Source: Terriglobales bacterium
GTDB taxonomy: Bacteria; Acidobacteriota; Terriglobia; Bryobacterales; Bryobacteraceae
DNA: 45,788 bases
Direction: 5' to 3'
Assembly (NCBI GenBank): GCA_021372245.1
Contig: JAJFUV010000211.1
Coordinates: 1 to 45,788, forward strand
Numbering within the stretch: position 1 is the stretch's first letter; each line of letters starts with the position of its first letter. Shown piece by piece: positions 1 through 9,329 of this stretch. A model generated the notes under the pieces. The model saw only the letters and a program-made list of their open reading frames with translations. It was not told the DNA's origin and ran no database searches. Both the position numbers and the translations under genes were made by a program.

Positions 1-127
1 CTATGATTGCGCTCGCATCGTTCCGCCACACTACGCCCTGGTGCATCCGGTCGTAGAGAAAGTTATGTGCGCCCGTGTCGTCAGGGCCTGCTTCGCCGTT
101 CTGCCGCTCTCGCTGCATCAGGAACAT
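1..127 (-). CDS. Start of an unidentified protein, cut by the window edge
   Basis: An open frame begins with ATG at 127 and runs off the left edge, giving about 42 residues that start MFLMQRERQNGEAG and include HNFLYDRMHQGVVW. About three quarters of its codons end in G or C, which fits a real gene in this genome. I do not recognise the family. The frame also stays open upstream of the ATG into the 3' end of the sulfatase gene, so the start is uncertain, and no clear Shine-Dalgarno site precedes it. It lies downstream of the sulfatase on the same strand with a 44-base gap, so it could be co-transcribed. It may equally be a chance open frame. Confidence 0.35.
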   Translation of the reverse strand, partial: MFLMQRERQNGEAGPDDTGAHNFLYDRMHQGVVWRNDASAII

Positions 128-171
128 TGTAGACGGTAAGCGACGTTCCTGCGTGCGAACCGGCGCAGGCG

Positions 172-1617
172 CTATGCCGGTGTGTCGCCTACTTCGCGCT
201 GCAGCCGGTCGAGTTCCTCTTTCAGCTCCTTCACCATTCTGGCGTAAGCGGGATCGTCGTAAAGGTTCCGCATCTCGCGCGGATCTCTTTCGAGATCGTA
301 GAGCTCCCAGGCTGGTTCGGTGGCCGGCGGATTTGCCCCGCGCATGCCGAGAGGTTTGCCGTAGACGTAGATCAGCTTGTACCGGTGCGTGCGGAGACCG
401 TAACTGGCCGGTACACCGTGGCTTTCGTCGTTGTGCATCCAATAACGGTAGTACATCGCGCGGCGCCAATCGCGGGGCGTCCGGCCTTCGAGGTTCGCGC
501 GGAAGCCGCGGCCCTGCATCGCGGCGGGTTTAGCGGCTCGCGCATACTCGAGGAACAACGGTGCAAAGTCGATGTTCAGCACCATGTCTTTGTTCAGAGT
601 GCCGGGGCGGATCATGCCGGGATAGCGGATGAGGAAGGGCATGCGCAGCGACTCCTCGTACATCAGGCGCTTGTCGTACCAGCCGTGGTCGCCGAGGAAG
701 AAGCCCTGGTCGGACGTGTAAATCACGACGGTGTCGCGCGTGAGGTGCTCCGCGTCGAGATAATCGAGCAGGCGCCCCACGCCGTCATCGACGCTCTGCA
801 CGCAGCGAAGGTAATCCTTGATGTAGTACTGATAAGCCCACTTGCGCAAGGCATCGCCCGTGAGACCGGAAGGAATATCGGTCTTCAGATCCGTTTTAGT
901 GCTGTTCTCTCCAACCCGCATCTTCACCGCGGCAACGCTCGCCGGGCGGCTTTCGTAATGGTCGAACAGGTTGTCGGGTTCGGGGATAGTTTGGCCGTCG
1001 AACAAGTGCGCGTACTTGGGTCCGGGCAGCCACGGCCGGTGCGGCGCCTTGTGGTGGCACATCAGGAAAAACGGCTTTCCCGGATCGCGCTTCCTGAGCC
1101 AGTCCAAGCTGAAATCCGTGATGAGGTCCGTGCAATAACCCTGGTGCTTCTTCTTCTCGCCGCGATCTATGAAGACGGGATTGTAGTAGTCGCCCTGGCC
1201 GGGCAGGATGTTCCAGTAGTCGAACCCGGATGGGTCCGTCACCAAGTGCCATTTGCCGATGATGGCTGTCTGGTAGCCCGCGCCTTGCAGCCGCTTGGCG
1301 ACGTTGTCATGGTTGGGGTCCAGGCGGTCCGAGAGCGTGTAGACGCCGTTGTTATGGCTGTACTGGCCGGTCAAAATGGCGGCCCGGCTTGGCGTGCAGA
1401 TGGAATTGGTGCAGAAACAGTTGTCGAGCCGCGCGCCGCCCTGGGCGATGCGATCGAGGTTTGGCGTCCGGTTGATGCGGCTCCCGTAAGCCGAGATGGC
1501 ATGCGAGGCGTGATCGTCCGCCATGATGTAAAGGATGTTCGGCCGGTTGCGAGTTGCTCCCGGAACCACGGGCGCCGCGGCCAGGCTCAGCATTTCCCTG
1601 CGGCTCAACAGATTCAT
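172..1617 (-). CDS. Exported S1-family sulfatase
   Basis: Predicted to hydrolyse sulfate esters, probably from sulfated sugars, after export. The protein has 481 residues. The start chosen (MNLLSRREML) has GGAAGGGAG about 7 bases upstream and gives a twin-arginine-like leader (SRREMLSLAAAP). The metal-binding ADD lies near residues 33-35. CTPSR at 74-78 is the sulfatase signature, in which Cys74 would be converted to formylglycine by a maturase that is not in this window. GKWHL at 121-125 and a later SDQGFFLGDHG motif complete the alkaline-phosphatase-fold active site. The pattern resembles N-acetylglucosamine-6-sulfatase and mucin-desulfating types, but I cannot assign a substrate. It is divergent from the DUF1080 fusion gene across 81 bases, which suggests joint control. 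Confidence 0.93.
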   Translation of the reverse strand: MNLLSRREMLSLAAAPVVPGATRNRPNILYIMADDHASHAISAYGSRINRTPNLDRIAQGGARLDNCFCTNSICTPSRAAILTGQYSHNNGVYTLSDRLDPNHDNVAKRLQGAGYQTAIIGKWHLVTDPSGFDYWNILPGQGDYYNPVFIDRGEKKKHQGYCTDLITDFSLDWLRKRDPGKPFFLMCHHKAPHRPWLPGPKYAHLFDGQTIPEPDNLFDHYESRPASVAAVKMRVGENSTKTDLKTDIPSGLTGDALRKWAYQYYIKDYLRCVQSVDDGVGRLLDYLDAEHLTRDTVVIYTSDQGFFLGDHGWYDKRLMYEESLRMPFLIRYPGMIRPGTLNKDMVLNIDFAPLFLEYARAAKPAAMQGRGFRANLEGRTPRDWRRAMYYRYWMHNDESHGVPASYGLRTHRYKLIYVYGKPLGMRGANPPATEPAWELYDLERDPREMRNLYDDPAYARMVKELKEELDRLQREVGDTPA

Positions 1618-1698
1618 CTGCGCACTCCCTTCCGGAACGATCTTATAGCAACCCACGGCGACGTATCATGTCCGTATACTGGCCAGTGAGACTTCACT
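1618..1698. promoter_or_regulatory. Divergent intergenic promoter region, sulfatase / DUF1080 fusion
   Basis: This 81-base gap separates two divergently read genes for exported enzymes, so promoters for both must lie in or near it. On the plus strand a TATACT box (1675-1680) sits 18 bases before the ATG at 1699. On the minus strand a TATAAG box (1648 to 1643) sits about 25 bases before the ATG at 1617. No convincing -35 boxes are visible at standard spacing. The assignment is inference from position and box similarity. Confidence 0.35.
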
Positions 1699-3195
1699 AT
1701 GCGGGAATCCTTGCTTTCACGACGAGACGTTTTAGCCGCCGCGGCTGCCCTGCCGCTGCAAGCCGCCGGAGGTGGCTGGATCGAGTTGTTCAACGGAAAG
1801 AACCTGGACGGCTGGCGCGCGGGTGGGAATGCCGGATCATGGAAGGTGGCTGGCGGCGCCATCGAAGCCGGCGGCCCTCCCTCGCACTTGTTTTACACGG
1901 GTCCGGTGAACGGTGCGGATTTCCGCAACTTCGAACTTGAAGTGGAGACGCTGCTTCATCCGCGCGCCAATTCAGGCATCTACTTCCACACGGCCTACCA
2001 AGCCAAGGGATGGCCGGAGAAAGGATTCGAGGTCCAACTCAACAACACGGCCACGGGCGAGGGCGGCTATCTCGAGCGCAAGAAGACGGGCTCACTCTAC
2101 GGCATTCGCAATATATACAAGCAGCTCGTGGCGGACAACGAATGGTTCAAGATCCACGTAGCCGTTCGCGGCAAGAACGTTCAGGTGCGGTTGAACGGCG
2201 TGCTTCTGGTGGATTACACCGAACCTGAGACGCCGGTGATTCCGCCCGGCATTCCGCGCGGCCGGTTTCTGAGTCACGGCACGCTCGCCTTGCAGTGCCA
2301 CGATGCAGATTCTCGCGCCCGGTTCCGCTCCATCCGCGTGCGCCCGCTCGCCCGCGACGCCGCCGCGCCGAATGTGGAAGTGCCCGTGGTGGACGACGTC
2401 TATCGCCGTATCATCGCCTGCGGCGCGCGCAACATCCCCATGGTCGATTACCACGTTCACCTGAAAGCGGGATTGACCATCGAACAGGCGCTCGAACGCT
2501 CGCGGCGCGACGGTATACAGTATGGGGTCGCGCTCAACTGCGGGAAGGGCTTCCCCGTTCACGACGACGCCGGATTGAGGCAATTCATCGACGACATGAA
2601 AGGTCAGCCCGTCTTCCTCGCATTGCAGGCGGAAGGGCGCGAGTGGGTGCAGATGGTTTCGCGGGAGGCCGTCGCGCTGTTCGATTACGTCTTTACCGAT
2701 TCGATGACCTGGACCGACAACCGGGGGCGCCGCATGCGCACCTGGGTCCGCGATGAGGTGGGAACCATCACGGACGAGCAAGAGTTTATGGATACGCTCG
2801 TCGACCGGGCCGCCGGCATTCTGGAGCACGAGCCCATCGACATCTACGTGAATCCGACTTTCCTGCCGGAGCAGATCGCCAAGAGTTACGATCGGCTTTG
2901 GACCGAGCCGCGTATGCGCCGTGTGGTCGACGCGGCTGCACGCAATCACGTGGCCATCGAAATCAACGACCGCTACCATCTGCCGAGTCTTGCCTTCCTC
3001 CGCATGGCCAAGGCGGCGGGCTGCAAGTTCACCTTCGGCACCAACAACGGCGGCCCCAGCGATCTCGGGCGCAGCGAATACGGTCTCAAAATGATAGAGG
3101 AATGCGAGCTCACTTGGCGCGACTTCTTCGTGCCGGGCGCCTGGTGGCCCAAAGCCGTCGAGCGCAAAGGTGGAGTGCTGCGCGTGGTACGTTAA
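1699..3195 (+). CDS. Exported fusion: DUF1080 (3-keto-sugar hydrolase type) plus PHP-like domain
   Basis: 498 residues. Residues 1-23 look like a twin-arginine leader (LSRRDVLAAAAALP). Residues about 26-215 match the DUF1080 beta-sandwich (WIELFNGKNLDGW, then NSGIYFHT and GFEVQLNNT), a family known to cleave 3-keto-glycosides made by Gfo/Idh/MocA oxidoreductases. From about 235 to the end is a second domain with DYHVHL at 250-255, NDRYHLPS and FGTNNGGPSDLG. This resembles PHP or amidohydrolase-type metal sites, with Asp250, His252 and His254 as likely ligands. The two-domain arrangement in one exported chain is unusual to my knowledge. It may act on an oxidised sugar and then on its product, but that is inference. 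An exported Gfo/Idh/MocA gene at 29567-30592 could supply a 3-keto substrate. Confidence 0.88.
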   Translation: MRESLLSRRDVLAAAAALPLQAAGGGWIELFNGKNLDGWRAGGNAGSWKVAGGAIEAGGPPSHLFYTGPVNGADFRNFELEVETLLHPRANSGIYFHTAYQAKGWPEKGFEVQLNNTATGEGGYLERKKTGSLYGIRNIYKQLVADNEWFKIHVAVRGKNVQVRLNGVLLVDYTEPETPVIPPGIPRGRFLSHGTLALQCHDADSRARFRSIRVRPLARDAAAPNVEVPVVDDVYRRIIACGARNIPMVDYHVHLKAGLTIEQALERSRRDGIQYGVALNCGKGFPVHDDAGLRQFIDDMKGQPVFLALQAEGREWVQMVSREAVALFDYVFTDSMTWTDNRGRRMRTWVRDEVGTITDEQEFMDTLVDRAAGILEHEPIDIYVNPTFLPEQIAKSYDRLWTEPRMRRVVDAAARNHVAIEINDRYHLPSLAFLRMAKAAGCKFTFGTNNGGPSDLGRSEYGLKMIEECELTWRDFFVPGAWWPKAVERKGGVLRVVR

Positions 3196-3214
3196 GATTT
3201 CGGGTCTTTTCACA

Positions 3215-3775
3215 ATGCCGCAGCGTAGAGTCTGTCCGTGGTGGATGGGGTATTTCCTTGCCAGCCCCGTCCGGCGGTTGTGGTACACACCGGGGTCGCT
3301 GGTCGCCGCGCACTTGAAACCGGGCATGACGGTGCTCGAACCGGGCCCCGGTATGGGTTTCTTCACCATAGAGATGGCCCGCTTGGTGGGCGCCGGTGGC
3401 CGCGTGGTGGCGGTGGACATTGAGCGGAAGATGCTCGATGTGCTGATGCGCCGCGCCGCGAAGGCGGGTGTGGCCGACCGGATCGACGCCCGCGCCTGTG
3501 CCCCGGATTCCATGGGGCTGTCCGGCCTGGCCGGCCGGGTGGACTTCGTTTTTGTCTGTGCCGTGGTCCACGAATTGCCGAACCAGGAGATGTTTTTCCG
3601 GGAGACGGCCCAAGCGATGAAGCCGGGTGCGGCACTCCTGCTAGTCGAACCGTCCGGCCACGTTTCGGAGCACGAGTTCGACCAGGAGCTGAAACTCGCC
3701 GGAGCCGCGGGGCTAAAAATTGAACGGCAAGTAACCATTCGCCGCAGCCACGCCGCCCTGCTGAAGAAGTCCTGA
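3215..3775 (+). CDS. Class I SAM-dependent methyltransferase (substrate unknown)
   Basis: 186 residues. The SAM-binding motif VLEPGPGMGFFTIEMA is followed by VVAVDIE (acidic residue after strand 2), then VDFVFVCAVVHELP and a PGAALLLVEPSGH segment, the order expected of a Rossmann-fold methyltransferase. The ATG at 3215 is chosen because the frame upstream overlaps the preceding stop; the ATG at 3245 is an alternative start. It lies 19 bases after the DUF1080 fusion gene and may be read with it. Small methyltransferases of this shape act on many substrates, so none is proposed. The N-terminal MPQRRVCPWWMGYFLASPVR is lipophilic and aromatic. Confidence 0.85.
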   Translation: MPQRRVCPWWMGYFLASPVRRLWYTPGSLVAAHLKPGMTVLEPGPGMGFFTIEMARLVGAGGRVVAVDIERKMLDVLMRRAAKAGVADRIDARACAPDSMGLSGLAGRVDFVFVCAVVHELPNQEMFFRETAQAMKPGAALLLVEPSGHVSEHEFDQELKLAGAAGLKIERQVTIRRSHAALLKKS

Positions 3776-3791
3776 CGGCGCCGCCACCCCT

Positions 3792-3797
3792 TACAAT
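3792..3797 (+). promoter_or_regulatory. Possible -10 box upstream of tilS
   Basis: TACAAT stands alone in the short gap between the methyltransferase and tilS, 27 bases before the GTG at 3825. A CTGACG at 3772-3777 is too close (14 bases) to be a standard -35. Weak evidence. Confidence 0.25.
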
Positions 3798-3824
3798 GGG
3801 ACTATCGCTCCCTTTAGCCGCAGC

Positions 3825-5213
3825 GTGCGTTGTCCTGTCTATGGAGCGATACGGCCTGGTAGCTTGATCGAACGCGTAGCAGAATTCGTCGTGCGTCACC
3901 GGATATTCCCGCCGGGCTGCCGTGTTGGCGTGGCAGTTTCGGGCGGCGCGGATTCGGTGTGTCTGCTGACAATTCTCCTCGAACTGGCGCCTCGCCGGGA
4001 CCTGCACTTGCGCGTCCTGCACCTGGATCACGGCCTGCGAGGGGCCGAATCGCGTGCGGACGCCGAGTTCGTGGAGGGACTGGCGGCTCGGTTGGGTATC
4101 CCTTTCGAGTTGCGCGCGGTGAATGTGGCCGCGCTGGGCGGAAATCTGGAACAAACGGCGCGGGCGGCGCGGCGCGATTTCTATCTGGGAGCAATTCGCG
4201 ACGGAGTGGTGGATCGTGTGGCCACCGGTCATACGGCGGATGACCAGGCCGAGACCGTCCTCTTCCGCTTTCTGCGCGGGGCGGGCATCACCGGATTGGC
4301 GGGCATGCGCGCGCTCACGCCGGAAGGTATCGCGCGTCCGCTGCTCGAACTGCGCCGCGCGGAGATCCGTTCGTGGCTTAGCGCGCGCGGCGTCGAGTGG
4401 CGAGAGGACTCCTCGAATGCGGAGCGGCGTTTCGCGCGCAACCGCATCCGGTTGGACCTGCTCCCGGCGCTCGAACGGGACTGGAATCCTTCGCTGGCGG
4501 GTACGCTGGTTCAGTTAAGCAGAATTGCGCGGGACGAAGAAGACTACTGGGCGCAGGCCATCCTAACACTCGCCGCTGAACATCTGCGCGCGGACGGCTC
4601 GGCCGTTCTGATCAGTGCGAAGGACTTGGCTCAGTTGGCGCCGGCAGCGTCCCGCCGTCTGGTGCGACACGCCATCGAGGTGGTCAAGGGCGATTTGTCG
4701 GGCGTGGAATTCCACCACGTCGAGCGCGTGCTGGAGCTGGCGCGCAAGCGCGGCGGGCACGGCAGATTGCTGCTGCCGGGCCTGGATGTGTGGCGATCCT
4801 TCGGTACCTTGAGGTTTCATCGTGCGGACGGAGGGTCCTTCGCGCCCCCTCATGTCGTTTGGAATGAAATCGATACGCTGGTTTCGGGAGATTGCCTGGA
4901 TGCCGATCGGCTCATCGGACCACTTGCCGTGCGCACCTGGCAGCCCGGGGATGCGATGATGCTCGTGGGCCGCAATAAGGAAACGAAAATAAAAGACTTG
5001 TTCCAACGTCACCGCGTGCCCTGCTGGGATCGGGGCGCTTGGCCGATGGTTACTAGTGGCGGGCGTATTGTATGGACCCGGCGGTTCGGTGTGGACGCTC
5101 ATTTTTTAGCGGGTCCCGGCAGCGCGAAGCTGTTGCTGGTGCAAGAGATAACCGTCCCGGCCGGTAAATCGGCGATAAACGAATCTGCAGCGATGCCGCG
5201 AACGTCTTTATAA
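3825..5213 (+). CDS. tilS: tRNA(Ile)-lysidine synthase
   Basis: Converts cytidine 34 of the tRNA(Ile) CAU anticodon to lysidine using ATP and lysine, so that AUA is read as isoleucine. The PP-loop SGGADS at 39-44 follows VGVAVS. LHLDHGLRG and the ATGHTADDQAETVLFR segment are typical N-ATPase domain motifs. RNRIRLDLLP belongs to the same core, and the C-terminal part (about 360-440) fits the TilS C-terminal tRNA-binding domain (RTWQPGD, KIKDLFQRHRVP). The length of 462 residues is normal. The start is uncertain: GTG at 3825 is listed, but TTG at 3864 would give a protein beginning nearer the conserved core. It lies directly upstream of ftsH, a neighbour pairing common in bacteria. Confidence 0.93.
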   Translation: MRCPVYGAIRPGSLIERVAEFVVRHRIFPPGCRVGVAVSGGADSVCLLTILLELAPRRDLHLRVLHLDHGLRGAESRADAEFVEGLAARLGIPFELRAVNVAALGGNLEQTARAARRDFYLGAIRDGVVDRVATGHTADDQAETVLFRFLRGAGITGLAGMRALTPEGIARPLLELRRAEIRSWLSARGVEWREDSSNAERRFARNRIRLDLLPALERDWNPSLAGTLVQLSRIARDEEDYWAQAILTLAAEHLRADGSAVLISAKDLAQLAPAASRRLVRHAIEVVKGDLSGVEFHHVERVLELARKRGGHGRLLLPGLDVWRSFGTLRFHRADGGSFAPPHVVWNEIDTLVSGDCLDADRLIGPLAVRTWQPGDAMMLVGRNKETKIKDLFQRHRVPCWDRGAWPMVTSGGRIVWTRRFGVDAHFLAGPGSAKLLLVQEITVPAGKSAINESAAMPRTSL

Positions 5214-5214
5214 T
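5209..5214 (+). promoter_or_regulatory. Consensus -10 box upstream of ftsH
   Basis: A perfect TATAAT overlaps the last bases of tilS, 41 bases before the ftsH ATG. A CTGCAG 18 bases upstream (5185-5190) is a poor -35 candidate. It suggests that ftsH has its own promoter in addition to read-through from tilS. Confidence 0.4.
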
Positions 5215-5255
5215 TGAGGTAGAGTGACGCAAGCCGAGACCGGCGAAGGTCAAGC

Positions 5256-7162
<1,907 letters not shown>

Positions 7163-7166
<4 letters not shown>

Positions 7167-7801
7167 TCCCGCCCTATTCGTATTACCTGTTCGACGTCGA
7201 TGGGACGTTGCTGGAATCGGCGGCCGATATTTGCGGCGCAATTCAGGAAGTGTTGGCGACCACTACGCGGAAGGATGTGCCCTTCGAATTCCTGCGGCGT
7301 TACATCGGTCGCCATCTGCTGGATCTCTTTCAAGATCTATTTCCGGATGAACCACCGGAAACCTACGACACGCTGATCCGAAAGTATCGGGAAATTTACC
7401 CCACACGCGAGCATCGCCAAACGAAACCATATCCCGGCGTTGCGGAGACGTTGGCGGCTCTTGGCGGCCGCAAGGCTACGGTCACCACCAAAGGAACGCC
7501 GACCACGCGTGCCGTACTGGAGAAATTCGGACTCATCACGTACTTCGACCACGTGCAAGGTACGGACGGTTTCCCCCATAAACCGGCTCCGGACGTAGTG
7601 CTGGCCTCGATGCAAGCGCTCGGCGCGAAGCCGGAGGAATGCCTCCTGGTAGGCGATGCCCCTCCGGATATGGAAGCGGGAAGACGGGCCGGCGTCAAAA
7701 TCTGCGCGGCTCTTTACGGATACGGCGACGCCGATGAACTGCGCCGGTGGAAACCGGATTACACAATTTCCGATATTCGCGAGTTGCTGCCAGCTCGTTG
7801 A
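7163..7801 (+). CDS. HAD-family phosphatase, phosphoglycolate-phosphatase-like
   Basis: 212 residues. HAD motif I FDVDGT has Asp11 and Asp13, motif II is VTTKG near 107-111, motif III is Lys140 in HKPAPD, and motif IV is [11 protein letters not shown] (Asp165, Asp169). The helical cap between residues about 18 and 90 is of the C1 type seen in Gph and PpaX. The likely role is dephosphorylating a small phosphate ester such as 2-phosphoglycolate; the true substrate cannot be read from sequence. The GTG start overlaps the ftsH stop (GTGA), which implies translational coupling with ftsH. Confidence 0.88.
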
Positions 7802-7886
7802 AACCAGTTCGCGATCCCAAAACAAGCCAATCTTGACTTGATTTTCCACGGCGCTGTCGGGGAGAATCTGGAGTTTAAGTCGCATT

Positions 7887-9329
7887 GTGCGGTTTTGTGA
7901 CGAATTGGGGGGCAATGGTTCTTTGAAGGAGCAATCAAAGAGCGGTGCGGCCCGGCCGGTCAGTAGAACCATGGCGGTCCAAGTGCGCCTGGAGCTTGGA
8001 CGCATTCTGGCCAGCCGGACTTTTCGGCATTCGCGGCGACTCCGGATTCTTCTCAAGTTCTGCGTAGAGCGAACTCTTGAGCAGCCGGATGTACCGCTGC
8101 GAGAATACACGATCGGCGTCGAAGCGTTCGACAAACCCGCTTCGTTCGATCCCAGGTTGGACCCCATCGTGCGCGTAGATGCGCACCGGCTCCGGGTGAA
8201 ACTTGAGCAATACTACCGGTGCGCGCCGGAGGCCGGGGGCGTGAAGATCCGCCTGGCTCCTCGGGATTACAGGCCCGTCTTCGACACGTTGCCGGCGGGT
8301 GAAGCCGGTGTGCCGCCCGAAGAATCCTCTCGAATTCCTGAAGCCGGATCGGAGATGTACAACACGTACCTGCTGGGCCGGCATCACATGAGCAAGAGAA
8401 CGGCGGGCAGCCTGGAGAAAGCCACGGTGTGTTTCAAGAGGGTCATCCAGGCACACCCAAGTTTTGCGGGTGCCCACGCCGGTCTGGCGGCGGCACGAGG
8501 GCTGCTGAGTTCCTATGGGTACAGGGAACCGGCCATGATGATGCCGAACGCGCGGGACGCTGCCATGTGCGCGCTCCAACTAGACGAATCGGATGCCGAG
8601 GCGCATGCCGCGTTGGGCGTTGTCCGGGCGGTGTACGAACTCGATTGGGACGGCGCGCAGCGTGAATTTGTTCTCGCCTTCAACTCCCGGTCAGGATGTG
8701 CCGAGGCACACCTCTGGTACGCGCAATGGTGCCTGCTGCCGCTGGCGCGTTTCGACGAGGCCGACGACGAGATGCGGCGCGCGTTGGGGCTCGATCCACT
8801 TTCTGCCGTCGCTTTCTCCCTCGCCGGTTGGGGACGCTATGCCGCAGGGAGCGACGAACAAGCTCGGGAATATTGCCGGCACGCCCTGGAACTTGAGCGG
8901 CACTTTTATCTTCCATGGCTGGTCCTGGGCGCTCTATTCGAGAAGAAGGGCGCGCTGGATCGCGCTCTCGAGTCTTTCCGTGAAGCGTCGCATTACTCCG
9001 GTAACAGCCATCTGGTGATGGGGCATGTGGGACGCGTTCTGGCCCTGATGGGCCGGAGCCAGGAAGCGCGGGAAATCCTCATCGGTTTGCGAAAGATGTC
9101 GCATGAGCGATTTGTTTCGGAGGTGGACTTCGCAATGGTGCATCTCGGTCTCGGCGAAGTCGATGCGGCGATCGAGTGTTTATTCCGAGCGCGAAAGAGC
9201 CGGTCAACCCGGCTGGTGCTCGTCGGAGTGGATCCCTTCTTCGCACCTCTGCGACGGCAGGCCAGGTACCGTGCTCTGCTCAGCGAGGTCTTTCAAGGTC
9301 AGCCGGCGATCCAATCCCTGCTCGTGTAA
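7887..9329 (+). CDS. TPR protein with acidobacterial-type N-terminal domain
   Basis: 480 residues. Residues about 30-130 contain LGRILASRTFRHSRRLRILL, IGVEAFDKPASFDPRLDP and IVRVDAHRLRVKLEQYY. I associate this pattern with a domain very common in Acidobacteria (Solibacter and relatives), usually fused to TPRs or to sensor proteins. From about 150 onwards are several tetratricopeptide-like helix pairs (AHAGLAAARGLL, AHAALGVVRAVYELDWDGA, PWLVLGALFEKKGALDRAL). A DNA-binding or regulatory role is plausible but not shown. The start is uncertain: GTG 7887 is listed, and ATG 7971 begins right at the conserved domain. Its 3' end overlaps the convergent deacetylase gene by 31 bases. Confidence 0.82.
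   Translation: MRFCDELGGNGSLKEQSKSGAARPVSRTMAVQVRLELGRILASRTFRHSRRLRILLKFCVERTLEQPDVPLREYTIGVEAFDKPASFDPRLDPIVRVDAHRLRVKLEQYYRCAPEAGGVKIRLAPRDYRPVFDTLPAGEAGVPPEESSRIPEAGSEMYNTYLLGRHHMSKRTAGSLEKATVCFKRVIQAHPSFAGAHAGLAAARGLLSSYGYREPAMMMPNARDAAMCALQLDESDAEAHAALGVVRAVYELDWDGAQREFVLAFNSRSGCAEAHLWYAQWCLLPLARFDEADDEMRRALGLDPLSAVAFSLAGWGRYAAGSDEQAREYCRHALELERHFYLPWLVLGALFEKKGALDRALESFREASHYSGNSHLVMGHVGRVLALMGRSQEAREILIGLRKMSHERFVSEVDFAMVHLGLGEVDAAIECLFRARKSRSTRLVLVGVDPFFAPLRRQARYRALLSEVFQGQPAIQSLLV

Noticed and set aside
2092..3738. Long minus-strand frame under the DUF1080 fusion and the methyltransferase
   Set aside because: Antisense to two genes with clear domains, with no family signature of its own.
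3772..3797. CTGACG / TACAAT as a complete -35/-10 promoter for tilS
   Set aside because: The 14-base spacing is too short for a standard promoter; only the -10-like box is kept, at low confidence.
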